Notes: generated by a model from the letters alone, not told the origin. A stretch of 41,594 nucleotides of DNA from Gammaproteobacteria bacterium (GCA_003645535.1 QNFP01000007.1:1-41594), one strand, 5' to 3'; counted from the stretch's first letter, positions 19,931 to 31,476 are shown. Made by a program: numbers and translations.

Positions 19931-21004
19931 CTAGCGAGAAGTTACTATTTCTTCCAATATAGACGGGTCGTAATCAAAGCTAACTGTAGCATGACCGATT
20001 GCTTCTAATAGCACCAGGCCAATCGTCCCGCGTCGAGCTTTCTTGTCCACCGCCATAAGATCAAGAAATTTTTGTGCGGAAATATTTTCTGGCGGTGCAA
20101 TCGGCAGACCTATTTGCGCCAGAATGCGCCTCACCCGACTAACATCAGACTCCGATAGCCATCCTATCACCGACGATAATTCGGCAGCCATCACCATACC
20201 GGCCGCTATAGCTTCGCCATGTAGCCACGAAGAATATGACTGAAACGTTTCTACAGCGTGGCCAAATGTATGACCCAGATTAAGAATCGCCCGAATTCCG
20301 GACTCTCGTTCATCTGCGCTGACCACCTCCGCTTTTAAGCGACAGGAAGATTCAATAGCATAAAGCAGCGCCTCTTCATCCCGAGCCAGCAAGCTCTTAA
20401 CGTTCTGCTCTAGCCAGTCAAAAAATGCACTATCGATAATCAATCCATATTTAACCACTTCTGCCAGTCCGGCCTTAAACTCTCTTTCCGGTAGCGTCTT
20501 TAAGGTATCTATATCAATTAGTACGGCGCGCGGTTGATGAAAGGCGCCGATCATATTCTTGCCCAGGCGGTGGTTTACGGCAGTTTTACCACCGACAGAA
20601 GAGTCCACCTGTGCCAGTAAAGTGGTGGGCACCTGAATAAAATCGACACCGCGCTGGTAACAGGCCGCAGCAAAACCGGTCATATCACCAATCACACCTC
20701 CACCCAGGGCAATTAAGGTAGTGCCACGGTTGTGACGATTTTCCAGCAACGCATCAAAGATAAGGTCCAGGGTATTAAGATGTTTATATTGCTCACCATC
20801 GGGGAGAATAAGTCGATCAACTTTTCGATCACCCAGTGTCGCTACCATCAGGTCGAGATATAAAGGCGCTACCGTTTCGTTGGTAACAATCAGCACACCT
20901 TCATCACCGAGATAGGCACTCAGGATATCTTTTTGTGCCAATAATCCGCTACCAATGAAGATTGGATAACTGCGCTCACCAAGAGCAACATTTAAACGAT
21001 GCAT
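19931..21004 (-). CDS. aroB: 3-dehydroquinate synthase
   Basis: This 357-residue enzyme performs the second step of the shikimate pathway, cyclising DAHP to 3-dehydroquinate with NAD and zinc. The NAD-binding loop is [14 protein letters not shown], and the zinc ligands lie in the LAEVVKYG and [12 protein letters not shown] segments. The frame extends to a TTG at 21013, but the ATG at 21004 gives the usual [15 protein letters not shown] start. The aroK stop is 52 bp upstream, in the common aroK-aroB order. Confidence 0.97.
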   Translation of the reverse strand: MHRLNVALGERSYPIFIGSGLLAQKDILSAYLGDEGVLIVTNETVAPLYLDLMVATLGDRKVDRLILPDGEQYKHLNTLDLIFDALLENRHNRGTTLIALGGGVIGDMTGFAAACYQRGVDFIQVPTTLLAQVDSSVGGKTAVNHRLGKNMIGAFHQPRAVLIDIDTLKTLPEREFKAGLAEVVKYGLIIDSAFFDWLEQNVKSLLARDEEALLYAIESSCRLKAEVVSADERESGIRAILNLGHTFGHAVETFQSYSSWLHGEAIAAGMVMAAELSSVIGWLSESDVSRVRRILAQIGLPIAPPENISAQKFLDLMAVDKKARRGTIGLVLLEAIGHATVSFDYDPSILEEIVTSR

Positions 21005-21056
21005 ATTTAACAAGGATGTTTGATTTGACTACAGGAAGGGTATTGGCGCTAGTATA

Positions 21057-21581
21057 TCACTTGCTGTGTAATTGAATCAGCTGATTTAATTTTTCCGCCG
21101 TGGCTGCTGGGCTATTGCTTACACTGTCATAGACAATATCCGCAACCTCCCTGTACAAAGGCTCTCTCTCGAACATTAGTTTGTTTATGACCGCCAGCCT
21201 GTCGTCCACCTGCAACAAAGGCCTTTTCGTATCGTGCAATGTTCTCTCATGAAGGGTATCTACTGGCACCGCAAGATAAACAACCAGTCCACTGGCGCCC
21301 ATAAGCTTTCTATTTTGCGGACTCAGTACGACACCGCCGCCGGTGGCGATAACAACGTTATTTTTCAGCGCCAGTCCGGCGAGCAGCGTAGATTCTCGTT
21401 TGCGAAACCCATCTTCACCTTCCACATCGAAAATCCAGGGAATGTCAGCACCACTACGGGCCTCAATTTCAGCATCCAGGTCGAAAAATTCTTTACCAAG
21501 AAGCCTGGCAAGCTGTCTACCAACCGTAGTTTTGCCGGCCCCCATCGGGCCAACCAGGAAGACTGGTTGGCATTCGTTCAT
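21057..21581 (-). CDS. aroK: Shikimate kinase
   Basis: This 174-residue cytoplasmic kinase phosphorylates shikimate at the 3-hydroxyl. The P-loop GPMGAGKTT is at residues 11-19. The substrate site includes DLDAEIE, the Arg in FRKRES, and ATGGGVVLS, and the lid has TKRPLL. The start overlaps the pilQ stop as ATGA, so translation is likely coupled to the pilus cluster. Confidence 0.97.
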   Translation of the reverse strand: MNECQPVFLVGPMGAGKTTVGRQLARLLGKEFFDLDAEIEARSGADIPWIFDVEGEDGFRKRESTLLAGLALKNNVVIATGGGVVLSPQNRKLMGASGLVVYLAVPVDTLHERTLHDTKRPLLQVDDRLAVINKLMFEREPLYREVADIVYDSVSNSPAATAEKLNQLIQLHSK

Positions 21582-23803
21582 TGATCCAGAAGTGGATCAC
21601 TAACAATTCGCGGCGTGACAAATATTAGAATTTCTTTCTTCGAGGTATCAGTAAGCGTGTTTCTAAACAACCTGCCGAGATAGGGAATATCACCGAGCAA
21701 GGGCACTTTTTCGATGACTTTTTGCTCTTCCATCTGGAAAATTCCGCCAAGAACTAATGTTTGACCATCGCCGACCAGGGCTTGCGTTCTGACCTCAGTG
21801 GTATCAATGGTTGGCTCCGCGCCGCCTTGAGCGGTGGGCACTATCTGTCCAATTCGATCCTGATTAATAACCAAATCCATAATAATACGGTTATCAGGGG
21901 TTATTTGTGGGGTGACCTTCAACTGCAGTACCGCATCCCTAAACTCAATTTGAGTTTCACCACTGGAAGTACCTGTTTGATACGGAATTTCAACACCGGA
22001 TTTAATAATGGCCTCTTGTTTGTCACCGGTCATTACTTTGGGCTGGGAAATGATTTCGCCAAAGCCATCGGATTCCATGGCGCTGATTTCCCAATCTATC
22101 ATAGTATTGTCTTTCAGCAAGCCCAGGCTCAAACTACCAAAGCGGGTCGATGCCCCCAGGTCAGTTGCCAGAGTATCGATAAGATTCAAGTTAGAATTAC
22201 CCTCACCCTGGTCGCCCTGGCCGCCAAACGCATCCCAAACACCCTCCCCCCTTTGCCCTGTCCTGTTACCGACAAAGGAAGCCTGAGTATCGCCACCACC
22301 AACATTACGAACCCCTGCAATACCCCAGCGCATACCGATTTCTTTACGGAAGTCTGTTGTCGCCACGACGATCCTTGCGTCAATCTCAACCTGTCGGATG
22401 GGGATGTCTATTTCTTTGATCAAGCGCCGAAAATCATCTATTTTTTGCTGTACATCGGTCAGAATAATTGTATTTGTACGCTCATCGACAATTGCCGAGC
22501 CGCGCGTTGATAAAAGACTGGAGGTTGCAGTTTCACCACCACCGCTCTGGTTAACATCAAATAAATCATACAATTCTCGCGCATCCGCATAGCGAATCCT
22601 GACATAATCAGTGACCAGTGGCGCAAGCTCGACTAACTGCTTATTCGCCTCAACCTGCAAACGCTCCTGTTCGGCAATTTCCACCGCAGGTGCCACCATC
22701 AATACGTTACCCTGCTGTCGTTTGTCCAGCCCCTTGGCCTTCAAAATAATATCCAGTGCCTGATCCCAGGGAACATTCTCAAGCCGCAGGGTGATACTGC
22801 CCCTGACCGTGTCACTGGCCACCAGATTAAGTTCGGTAAAATCAGCAATCAGCTGTAGCACCGACCTCACTTCAATATCCTGAAAATTTAAGGAAAGTTT
22901 TTCGCCTGTGAACTCAAACTTCGACTGTTGATCCGCTAACTCTTCTTTCGTCAGCGGCTTGACACTCACCACGTACAGATTGTCCGCCTGGTAGCCGAGG
23001 TAGTCATACTCGCCAAGCGATTCAATGGTGACCTTTGTCATAGTGCCATCGCTGCGAGTATCTACGGATTTAATCGGAGTAGCAAAATCGATCACATCGA
23101 GTTTTCGATCAAATGCTTCAGGTAATGCGGTATGGTAGAAAGAAACGACAACGGCGGAGCCCTCACGGGAAATATCAATAGGTGTATTTGCGTTGGCTAA
23201 AGCTATGGATACTGTACCTTCGCCTTTTTCACCACGTGAAAAGTCTACATCCTCAATAGAATTTCTATTTTGTGCGATTTCTACTGTACCCGTTGTACCG
23301 TTAACAGCGGGGACAGATTTTGCTACCCCCTGGGAATTTGCTTTTCCAACCGAACCAACACTGGTCGATGCGCTACTGTTACCTACCAACAGGGTTAAAC
23401 TATTAGCCCCCATGGTCACCTCATAGGGAACCGAGGTTTTCAGGTTTACGATCATGCGGGTTCGCCCTTCCGCACTTAATACCACTGTGCTTTGCGCATT
23501 ATCAAAAGCCAAAGGATATTTCTTTTCAGCCAATGCACTGTCAGTTCCTTCAAAATCGAGCACGATGCGAGCCGGCGAATCAACCGCGTAGCCTTTAGGC
23601 TCCACTGCCTGACCTCCAAATTCAAGCTTGATTTCGAATTGATCACCCGGCAGAGCAGCAAAACTAATATCTTCAATAGTTGCAGCCTGAATCCATGCAG
23701 CCTGCATCAACACTCCAATACCGACAACAGTTTTAATACTAGATGCCATTGACCTGGCCACCCGACGCGTCACTTTCATGCCTGCTTCCCCAACATTTAA
23801 CAT
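21578..23803 (-). CDS. pilQ: Type IV pilus secretin PilQ
   Basis: This 741-residue outer-membrane secretin forms the pore through which the type IV pilus leaves the cell. A signal peptide (about 10-42, ending ...WIQAA) is followed by two AMIN-type beta domains that bind peptidoglycan. Next come an STN domain (LSLNFQDIEVRSVLQLIADF), a secretin N1-like domain and the C-terminal secretin domain ending with VPLLGDIPYLGRLFR. The ATG at 23803 overlaps the pilP stop (TGATG) and has AAGGAG 8 nt upstream. An alternative ATG at 23779 with GGGGAAG would remove nine residues before the signal peptide. Confidence 0.96.
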   Translation of the reverse strand: MLNVGEAGMKVTRRVARSMASSIKTVVGIGVLMQAAWIQAATIEDISFAALPGDQFEIKLEFGGQAVEPKGYAVDSPARIVLDFEGTDSALAEKKYPLAFDNAQSTVVLSAEGRTRMIVNLKTSVPYEVTMGANSLTLLVGNSSASTSVGSVGKANSQGVAKSVPAVNGTTGTVEIAQNRNSIEDVDFSRGEKGEGTVSIALANANTPIDISREGSAVVVSFYHTALPEAFDRKLDVIDFATPIKSVDTRSDGTMTKVTIESLGEYDYLGYQADNLYVVSVKPLTKEELADQQSKFEFTGEKLSLNFQDIEVRSVLQLIADFTELNLVASDTVRGSITLRLENVPWDQALDIILKAKGLDKRQQGNVLMVAPAVEIAEQERLQVEANKQLVELAPLVTDYVRIRYADARELYDLFDVNQSGGGETATSSLLSTRGSAIVDERTNTIILTDVQQKIDDFRRLIKEIDIPIRQVEIDARIVVATTDFRKEIGMRWGIAGVRNVGGGDTQASFVGNRTGQRGEGVWDAFGGQGDQGEGNSNLNLIDTLATDLGASTRFGSLSLGLLKDNTMIDWEISAMESDGFGEIISQPKVMTGDKQEAIIKSGVEIPYQTGTSSGETQIEFRDAVLQLKVTPQITPDNRIIMDLVINQDRIGQIVPTAQGGAEPTIDTTEVRTQALVGDGQTLVLGGIFQMEEQKVIEKVPLLGDIPYLGRLFRNTLTDTSKKEILIFVTPRIVSDPLLDQ

Positions 23804-24351
23804 CAACCATTCTCCTTCAGCGCTAAGGCTCGTGGCCTTTCAACCCACCCGCTTTTTCCATCCGGTACGATTTCAATCACATCAACTTTAGAATCACTAA
23901 TACCAACGATTTTGCCGTGATTTTTGCCTATGTAGTGCCCCAGCGTAACTCGATGCACTCCTCCGTCCCCATCGTTGATTAAAGACCACAAAGTACCATC
24001 TTTTTTAATGCTTCCAACCAGCTGAAAAGATGAAAAATTAAAACTTTCCAGATACTCTTTTTTCCTGTTTCCATCTGGTTTAACGGTAGACTTTCTGCCA
24101 ACAGTCCCTTCAGCGGTGATAGTTAAAGGTACTTCAAAAGGACTGCGGTGAGACACGACACTATATTTAAAAGTTTCGTAAGGGTGGAACGTCGGCAACG
24201 GATCAATTTCGCCCTCCGGCTGAGACTTCGCCTCTTCCACAAATATTTGCAAATCTTCATGTTCTACGCCCTTGCTACAGCCAAGGCATGAAAGACAAAG
24301 ACCAATGAGCAATAGGTATTTATTACTGAAGACCTTGTCCATGCTAATCAT
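23803..24351 (-). CDS. pilP: Type IV pilus lipoprotein PilP
   Basis: This 182-residue protein has a lipoprotein signal with lipobox LSCLGC (Cys25 the lipidation site) and no charged transmembrane anchor. PilP links the inner-membrane PilMNO platform to the PilQ secretin. The C-terminal region has the PilP beta-sandwich features GDGGVHRVTLGHYIGKNHG and VIEIVPDG. It overlaps the end of pilO by 8 bp. An in-frame ATG at 24342, preceded by AGGA, is an equally plausible start. Confidence 0.93.
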   Translation of the reverse strand: MISMDKVFSNKYLLLIGLCLSCLGCSKGVEHEDLQIFVEEAKSQPEGEIDPLPTFHPYETFKYSVVSHRSPFEVPLTITAEGTVGRKSTVKPDGNRKKEYLESFNFSSFQLVGSIKKDGTLWSLINDGDGGVHRVTLGHYIGKNHGKIVGISDSKVDVIEIVPDGKSGWVERPRALALKENG

Positions 24352-24952
24352 CCTGCCCTTTGTAACGATAGGTTTTTGCTTTTACTTCGAAAACCTGACG
24401 GTTTTGATTTCTACTTAGCTTAATCGAGAAATCATGTAACGTAACGATACGTGGCAAACCTGCGATACCACTCACAAACGTACCAACATCATGATATCCG
24501 CCTTCCGCTACAATCCTGATTGGTAACTCGACGTAAAATTCCTTACTCTTTTCCGGCTGTAAAGAAATAGTCTTGATTTCCAGACTACTGCCGTAACCTA
24601 TCTCAGTGATATCTTCCAACAGACCCGGTACTTCAGTGTCTCCAGGCAGTTGCGCTAACAAGGCGCCAAATGTTTTTTTGAGCTCAACCATCTGTTGTCG
24701 ATAAGCGTCTATATTGGCCGCTTCAAATGCCCTCTTCTTATAGGTAGTGCGCAAGACCTCTTCTTTTGCTGACACCGAACTCAACGTTCCATAGAGATCT
24801 TTGACATGAAAAAAATACCCCGCAACAAGCACAACCACTAACAATACAAAACATAGCAACCCTCTATACTGAAGGGGCCACATGCCAATATTCTGGTAAC
24901 TAAACTCAGAGATATCGAGGCTTTTGGCTTTAAATTTGTTTGCTTCCGCCAT
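24344..24952 (-). CDS. pilO: Type IV pilus inner-membrane protein PilO
   Basis: This 202-residue bitopic protein has one membrane helix near residues 30-48 (GLLCFVLLVVVLVAGYFF), a coiled coil (about 52-90) and a periplasmic ferredoxin-like domain. It forms heterodimers with PilN in the alignment complex. The start gives a typical cytoplasmic tail of about 28 residues. Its neighbours are pilN, 2 bp before the start, and pilP, overlapping the end. Confidence 0.95.
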   Translation of the reverse strand: MAEANKFKAKSLDISEFSYQNIGMWPLQYRGLLCFVLLVVVLVAGYFFHVKDLYGTLSSVSAKEEVLRTTYKKRAFEAANIDAYRQQMVELKKTFGALLAQLPGDTEVPGLLEDITEIGYGSSLEIKTISLQPEKSKEFYVELPIRIVAEGGYHDVGTFVSGIAGLPRIVTLHDFSIKLSRNQNRQVFEVKAKTYRYKGQDD

Positions 24953-24954
24953 GG

Positions 24955-25518
24955 CTAAACCTCCTTATCCTTTTCATCTCTGCCAACCACTTTTACATGC
25001 AGCTCAAAGCGACTGCCTTGCTCTCCTAACTTCGTATCGGCTACCACATTGGTGAGGTTTGGATCTTTAAACATTTTCGACGCATCCAGCTCCCTCATCA
25101 AAACAGAAATCCGGCTATTCGATTCAGCGTAACCAAGCAACGATATATTGTTAGCAACTCTTTTCATTTCGACAAAATAAACACCATCGGGTATAGCTCG
25201 AACAAACTCATCAAAAACCTTGACCACCTCTGGCCGGTTACCCTGCAGCGCGAGAATCACCTCCATTCTCTCAATCATTTGCTGTCTACGTAATTTCAGC
25301 TCTTTAATTTCTTTAACTTTTTCATCAAGAACCGTTATCTCACGTTGCAAAAAACTGTTGCGGCTGTTTTGCCAGTCGATTCGACCATTGACCCACTGAT
25401 CCCAGGCAAAAACAGCTAGCAACCCAAAGACGAGCACGCCCGCTAAAATTATCAGGAATTCCTTTTGTTTTTCCTGTCGATGATCTTCTCGCCAGGGAAG
25501 TAGATTAATATTCGCCAT
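24955..25518 (-). CDS. pilN: Type IV pilus inner-membrane protein PilN
   Basis: This 187-residue bitopic protein begins MANINLLPWRE, the conserved cytoplasmic motif that docks in the PilM groove. A membrane helix (about 23-40) follows, then a coiled coil and a periplasmic domain shared with PilO. It sits 2 bp from pilM and 2 bp from pilO in a tightly packed operon. Confidence 0.96.
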   Translation of the reverse strand: MANINLLPWREDHRQEKQKEFLIILAGVLVFGLLAVFAWDQWVNGRIDWQNSRNSFLQREITVLDEKVKEIKELKLRRQQMIERMEVILALQGNRPEVVKVFDEFVRAIPDGVYFVEMKRVANNISLLGYAESNSRISVLMRELDASKMFKDPNLTNVVADTKLGEQGSRFELHVKVVGRDEKDKEV

Positions 25519-25520
25519 AA

Positions 25521-26733
<1,213 letters not shown>

Positions 26734-29280
26734 ATGCATTTCACCTTTAAACGGTTCATCCGCTTTTTCCTGTTGCTCACAATCCCATCAATTGGCCTGG
26801 GCCTGTTAGTTGCCGCTAGCCTTTATCTGTACCTTAGCCCGAAACTACCTTCTGTTGAAACACTAAAAACCGTTAAATTTCAGACTCCTTTGAGAGTTTA
26901 TTCACAAGATTTGAAACTAATTGGCGAATTCGGGGAAAAACGCCGGACACCAGTGAAATTCGAAGACATCCCCCCCTTACTGGTAGAGGCAGTGCTGGCT
27001 GCGGAAGATGACGCGTTCTATCGCCATATCGGCGTGGACTTCAGAGGACTACTACGCGCCGCAATGGAACTGGCCCGCACTGGCCACATACAAACCGGCG
27101 GCAGCACTATAACCATGCAGCTGGCAAGAAATTTTTTCCTCACCAGAGAACGAAGTTTTATTCGCAAATTCAACGAGATTTTACTGGCGCTGCGCATTGA
27201 AGACGAAATAGATAAGGATGAAATATTCACTCTTTATGCCAACAAAATTTACCTTGGCAATCGAGCCTATGGAGTCGAAGCAGCAGCACTGACGTACTAT
27301 GGGGAATCAATCAGCGCAATTAACCTTGCGCAACTAGCCATGATAGCAGGGCTCCCCAAAGCACCATCGGCTTTCAACCCCATTATCAACCCCGACCGGG
27401 CTCTTAGCCGGCGTAACTGGATTTTGGGCAGGATGCTTAAACTCGGGTATATCAACCCTGCACAGCACGAAAGCGCTCAAAATAGTCCTATCACAGCAAG
27501 TTATCACAATCCAAAAGTTGACTACAACGCACCATACGCTGCTGAAGAAGCTCGCCTGAAAACGTTGGCCTATCTGGGACCAACGGCTTACACCAACGGG
27601 TATGCGGTTATCACAACTATCGATAGTAATTTGCAGCAATACGCTGACCAGGCTCTCATCAAGGGGCTGACTAATTACGACTGGCGTCATGGTTACCGCG
27701 GTTCGGAAGCGCATATAGATGACCCTCAACGGTGGCACGATACCCTTGCAAAAACTCCAGTGGTTGGCGGCCTGCAGCCAGCTATCATTACAGCGGTGAC
27801 AACTGACAGCCTGTCTATTATCACCAGGTCACAGGAAAACCTGTTACTGATAAGTAGTGAACACAAACGCTTATCGAGTTTAAGGCTATTTATCTCTGAG
27901 AATCGTCGCAGTGCTGTCGTCAAAAACCTGACGGAAGTTTTTGCGCCCGGCGACTTAATTCGTATCGGCATAAACGAAGACGGTCCCTACCTCAGCCAGC
28001 TGCCTCTGGCTCAGTCAGCGTTGGTGTCCCTTGACCCTTATTCGGGTGCGATCAAAGCCATCATTGGTGGCTTTGATTTTTACCAAAGCCATTTCAATCG
28101 TGCCAATCGGGCACAACGACAGCCGGGATCAAACTTCAAACCGTTCATATATACAGCGGCCCTTGAGTACGGCATGACCGCAGCCACGGTAATTAATGAT
28201 GCTCCTATTGTCTTCGATGGCAGCACCACAGAAAGGGCCTGGCGCCCAGAAAATAGCAGTGGTCAGTTTTATGGGCCAACCCGCCTGAGAAAAGCGCTCT
28301 ACCGCTCAAGAAATGTAGTATCTATCAGAGTCCTGCGCCGCGTTGGCATAGACAAAGCTCTTAAAACAATCCAGAAATTTGGTTTTGATAAAAAGCAGTT
28401 ACCGCACAATCTTTCGCTTGCGTTAGGCAGCCACGCATTAACCCCCTTGGAGATAGCTACTGGCTATGCAACGTTCGCCAATGGTGGCTATAAGATAGAA
28501 CCCCACCTCATAGAACGGATCGAAAGCATAGACGGAGAGCTCGTATACCAGGCAAATAGTCCTGTCGTCTGCAGGGACTGTGAACTAACTGATCTAGCCG
28601 ATAATGAACCTGCGATCGCTTCCAGAACCACTTATGACGTTCTTGAAGAAACAGACCCAACGCTCCACACCGCACCGCTCTACGCGAGCACCGATACCCT
28701 CACGGACACATTAAAGCCGGAAATAACAAAGGGGCTTGAAGAAAAAAACACTGTAGATCCTCGGCCGATGGCCGAACGGATAGTTGAACCACGCGTTGCT
28801 TATCTCATCGATTCAATGCTCAAAGACGTAATCCGCCGCGGCACCGCCACCAAAGCCAGAGCCCTGAACAGAACAGATATCGCTGGTAAAACGGGTACGA
28901 CTAATGGACCGCTTGATGCCTGGTTTTCAGGATATAATTCCGACCTGGTAACCACCGTCTGGCTTGGCTTCGACGACAACAAATTATTAGGCAAAAATGA
29001 ATTTGGTGGGTCTGCCGCCCTGCCTGTCTGGATGGACTACATGGCAGCAGCACTGGCAGGTAAAAAAGAAAAGTTGCGCCGCCAGCCCAAAGGTCTGGTC
29101 TCGGTTAAAATTGACCCCAATAGCGGGTTAAGAGCTTCCGCCAATACAAGAAATGCGATATTTGAACTGTTTCGCCAGGAGAATATCCCTGCCGCTTCCG
29201 CCGCGTATGTGACTCAGCCTGCCCACAATAACGGCCAACCACTTAACAGTCAGCCACTTTTACCTGAGGATATTTTTTAG
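26734..29280 (+). CDS. mrcA: Class A penicillin-binding protein 1A
   Basis: This 848-residue bifunctional peptidoglycan synthase is anchored by one N-terminal membrane helix (about 12-34). The glycosyltransferase domain has catalytic Glu91 in AAEDDAFYRHIGVD and the GGSTITMQLARN motif. The transpeptidase domain has the active-site Ser466 in PGSNFKPF, SRN at 525-527 and KTGTTNG from Lys719. An OB-like insert lies between the two domains, as in PBP1a proteins. The gene, also called ponA, is divergent from pilM, a conserved arrangement in Pseudomonas-like bacteria. Length is typical. Confidence 0.97.
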   Translation: MHFTFKRFIRFFLLLTIPSIGLGLLVAASLYLYLSPKLPSVETLKTVKFQTPLRVYSQDLKLIGEFGEKRRTPVKFEDIPPLLVEAVLAAEDDAFYRHIGVDFRGLLRAAMELARTGHIQTGGSTITMQLARNFFLTRERSFIRKFNEILLALRIEDEIDKDEIFTLYANKIYLGNRAYGVEAAALTYYGESISAINLAQLAMIAGLPKAPSAFNPIINPDRALSRRNWILGRMLKLGYINPAQHESAQNSPITASYHNPKVDYNAPYAAEEARLKTLAYLGPTAYTNGYAVITTIDSNLQQYADQALIKGLTNYDWRHGYRGSEAHIDDPQRWHDTLAKTPVVGGLQPAIITAVTTDSLSIITRSQENLLLISSEHKRLSSLRLFISENRRSAVVKNLTEVFAPGDLIRIGINEDGPYLSQLPLAQSALVSLDPYSGAIKAIIGGFDFYQSHFNRANRAQRQPGSNFKPFIYTAALEYGMTAATVINDAPIVFDGSTTERAWRPENSSGQFYGPTRLRKALYRSRNVVSIRVLRRVGIDKALKTIQKFGFDKKQLPHNLSLALGSHALTPLEIATGYATFANGGYKIEPHLIERIESIDGELVYQANSPVVCRDCELTDLADNEPAIASRTTYDVLEETDPTLHTAPLYASTDTLTDTLKPEITKGLEEKNTVDPRPMAERIVEPRVAYLIDSMLKDVIRRGTATKARALNRTDIAGKTGTTNGPLDAWFSGYNSDLVTTVWLGFDDNKLLGKNEFGGSAALPVWMDYMAAALAGKKEKLRRQPKGLVSVKIDPNSGLRASANTRNAIFELFRQENIPAASAAYVTQPAHNNGQPLNSQPLLPEDIF

Positions 29281-29341
29281 GCTTACCAACCCCAACTCCA
29301 ACTAAAGCACCCTCGCAATATTGGTCGCTCGCTGCTTTGCC

Positions 29342-30163
29342 TTAACTCAACAACTCTTGCCACCGAAAATTCTGATCACCAAGCACATAGAAATAGGGGT
29401 TAAGCAGGTCATCTTTGGTGTTATAGCGCATTGGCTGCAAATTAATATCCAGTACCACACCGCCAGCTGCCTCCACCACAGCCTGCGCCGCAGCTGTGTC
29501 CCACTCCATCGTGGGAGCGAGCCTTGGGTAGATATCCGCCTCCCCCTCACCCACCAGGCAAAGCTTCAGAGAACTACCCATATTGCAGGTCTCCACCTCC
29601 CCGAGGGTTTCTCCAAGCTTGTCCAATAGCTCATCGACAGCACCCGCACCATGCCTTCTACTTGCCACCACGGCTACAGGCCTGCCAGGTTGACCGCGTC
29701 CTTGCATAGAACGCACTGTAATTGGATTCCTGTGTCCGTTTTTGTCCTGTCTAATGGCTCCATCACCACGAAGACCCGCATAGGTGATGCCGGTAACGGG
29801 CACATGCACAACCCCCATTACTGGTATATGATTTTCAACAAGGGCAATATTGACAGTAAATTCACCATTGCGATTAATAAATTCCTTGGTGCCGTCCAGT
29901 GGATCGATAATCCAGTATCTCTGCCATTGACTACGCAGGTCAAAGGAGGGGATAGCTGCCTCTTCAGACAACAACGGCACACCATCTATCATGGTCTCAA
30001 GGCCAGCCTCAAGCACCTTGTGGGCGGCCAGATCTGCAGCCGTGACTGGAGAGTTATCGTCTTTCGTTACGATATCAAACTCCTCCCCCTCATAAACTTC
30101 CAGTATCGCCTCACCTGCACGCATGGCCAACTCCATGACCTTATCCAGTATATTTGAATCCAC
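29342..30163 (-). CDS. cysQ: 3'(2'),5'-bisphosphate nucleotidase CysQ
   Basis: This 273-residue Mg-dependent phosphatase of the inositol monophosphatase superfamily hydrolyses PAP/PAPS, clearing by-products of sulfate assimilation. The metal site includes LLSEE (64-68) and DPLDGTKEF (87-95), and the C-terminal motif is EWDTAAAQAVVEAAGG. Translation appears to start at GTG 30163, which has GTGGAG about 6 nt upstream. It is followed on the minus strand by the convergent mrcA end and preceded by nudE after 60 bp, probably in the same unit. Confidence 0.95.
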   Translation of the reverse strand: MDSNILDKVMELAMRAGEAILEVYEGEEFDIVTKDDNSPVTAADLAAHKVLEAGLETMIDGVPLLSEEAAIPSFDLRSQWQRYWIIDPLDGTKEFINRNGEFTVNIALVENHIPVMGVVHVPVTGITYAGLRGDGAIRQDKNGHRNPITVRSMQGRGQPGRPVAVVASRRHGAGAVDELLDKLGETLGEVETCNMGSSLKLCLVGEGEADIYPRLAPTMEWDTAAAQAVVEAAGGVVLDINLQPMRYNTKDDLLNPYFYVLGDQNFRWQELLS

Positions 30164-30223
30164 ACTAACTCCACTTATGTATGTAAAAATCTAAGAAAAG
30201 GAAGATGCAAAGCACCCATTCAC

Positions 30224-30778
30224 TCAGCCTTCGCTCTGAGAATTAACGTAATCCCTCACCATATAAAGCGCGGCAACCGAAACACCGTCACACACGTCAT
30301 CCCGTCTTAACAGCTCTGTCAGTTGACCAAGCGGCCATGTCATTGTCGCCAGAGGTTCCGGCTCATCACCGGGCAACGAAGCCTCGTAAAGGTCTTCGGC
30401 GAAAACAACATCAATAGAACGCTCCATATAGGACGGGCTGAGATGGATACTCTTAAGAAAATGCAGCGAATGAGCACCCACTCCCGCCTCCTCCATTAGT
30501 TCACGATTAGCTGCAGCAAGCCGAGTTTCGCCAGGATCGATGGCGCCTTTCGGCACACCCCACTGATAGTCATTGACTCCCGCACCATATTCCTGAACTA
30601 GAATAACTGAGCCATCGCTGGTCACAGGAACAATGGCTACCGCACCAAAACCGGACGAAGCCAGCCGCTCATAAGTACGCTCTACCCCATTAGCAAAGCG
30701 CAGTTCCAGTTGCTCGACCTGAAACAGGCGAGTCCGGGCAACACGGTGTCGCTTCAAAATTGTTGGTTTAGTCGGCAT
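30224..30778 (-). CDS. nudE: ADP compounds hydrolase NudE (Nudix)
   Basis: This 184-residue Nudix enzyme cleaves ADP-ribose, NADH, Ap3A and similar nucleoside diphosphate compounds. The Nudix box runs from about Gly79 (GAIDPGET) through RELMEEAGVG. The N-terminal beta-sheet region has the NudE-like ANGVERTYERL segment. A TTG extends the frame to 30796, but the ATG at 30778 with GGAG 5 nt upstream is the better start. It is divergent from yrfG with only 41 bp between start codons. Confidence 0.92.
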   Translation of the reverse strand: MPTKPTILKRHRVARTRLFQVEQLELRFANGVERTYERLASSGFGAVAIVPVTSDGSVILVQEYGAGVNDYQWGVPKGAIDPGETRLAAANRELMEEAGVGAHSLHFLKSIHLSPSYMERSIDVVFAEDLYEASLPGDEPEPLATMTWPLGQLTELLRRDDVCDGVSVAALYMVRDYVNSQSEG

Positions 30779-30819
30779 ACTCACTCCATCGAACAACTAC
30801 GCGACAAACATTATCCGCC

Positions 30820-31476
30820 ATGATCGACTGGAAAACCATTGACACCGTATTATTGGACATGGACGGCACCCTCCTCGACCTGCACTTTGACAACTATTTC
30901 TGGCAGCATCACCTGCCTGCCCGCTATGCCGAACATCATCAAATCGATCCTGACGAAGCTATTCAGGAGCTATACCGACGCTTCAACGAAAAACAAAACA
31001 GCATCCACTGGTATTGCACCGATTACTGGTCTGAGCAACTGGCGCTGGATATCCCCGCCCTGAAAAGAGAAGTCCAGCATCTCATTGCCGAACGTTCTCA
31101 CGTCACTGAATTCCTCAACCACCTCGGCAAGTGTGCCACTGAGCGCGTACTTATCACCAATGCCCACCGCCATAGCCTCAACCTCAAACTCGAAGTAACC
31201 GGCATCGGTGCGCACCTCGATACCCTCATTTCGTCTCACGATTATGGTGTACCCAAAGAACACCAGGAATTCTGGCACCATTTACACCAGCAAATTGCTT
31301 TTAATCCGGCACGCACATTATTCATTGATGATACAGAGGCGATGCTTGTGGCGGCGCAGAACTATGGCATCAAACACCTGCTGTGCGTCAGTCAGCCCGA
31401 CAGCACTAAAGCACCGAGGACAGATCTAACATTTACCGCCCTCAGCGAGTTCAGGGACTTGCTGCCAAAAAATTAG
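30820..31476 (+). CDS. yrfG: HAD-family GMP/IMP nucleotidase (YrfG-like)
   Basis: This 218-residue HAD phosphatase has nucleophile Asp13 and general acid Asp15 in LLDMDGTLLDLHFD, motif II in VLITNAH, the Lys of motif III in VPKEHQEFW, and motif IV FIDDTEAM. E. coli YrfG is a GMP/IMP 5'-nucleotidase, and the family-specific DLHFDNYFWQHHLP segment supports this assignment. It lies 7 bp before hslR, matching the yrfG-hslR-hslO order of enterobacteria and pseudomonads. The ribosome binding site is poor. Confidence 0.9.
   Translation: MIDWKTIDTVLLDMDGTLLDLHFDNYFWQHHLPARYAEHHQIDPDEAIQELYRRFNEKQNSIHWYCTDYWSEQLALDIPALKREVQHLIAERSHVTEFLNHLGKCATERVLITNAHRHSLNLKLEVTGIGAHLDTLISSHDYGVPKEHQEFWHHLHQQIAFNPARTLFIDDTEAMLVAAQNYGIKHLLCVSQPDSTKAPRTDLTFTALSEFRDLLPKN

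Noticed and set aside
21761-22510. 249-codon plus-strand open frame
   Set aside because: It is antisense to the secretin domain of pilQ; its composition looks like a reverse-complement shadow and no motif is visible.
29651-30157. 168-codon plus-strand open frame
   Set aside because: It is antisense to cysQ, whose catalytic motifs are intact.
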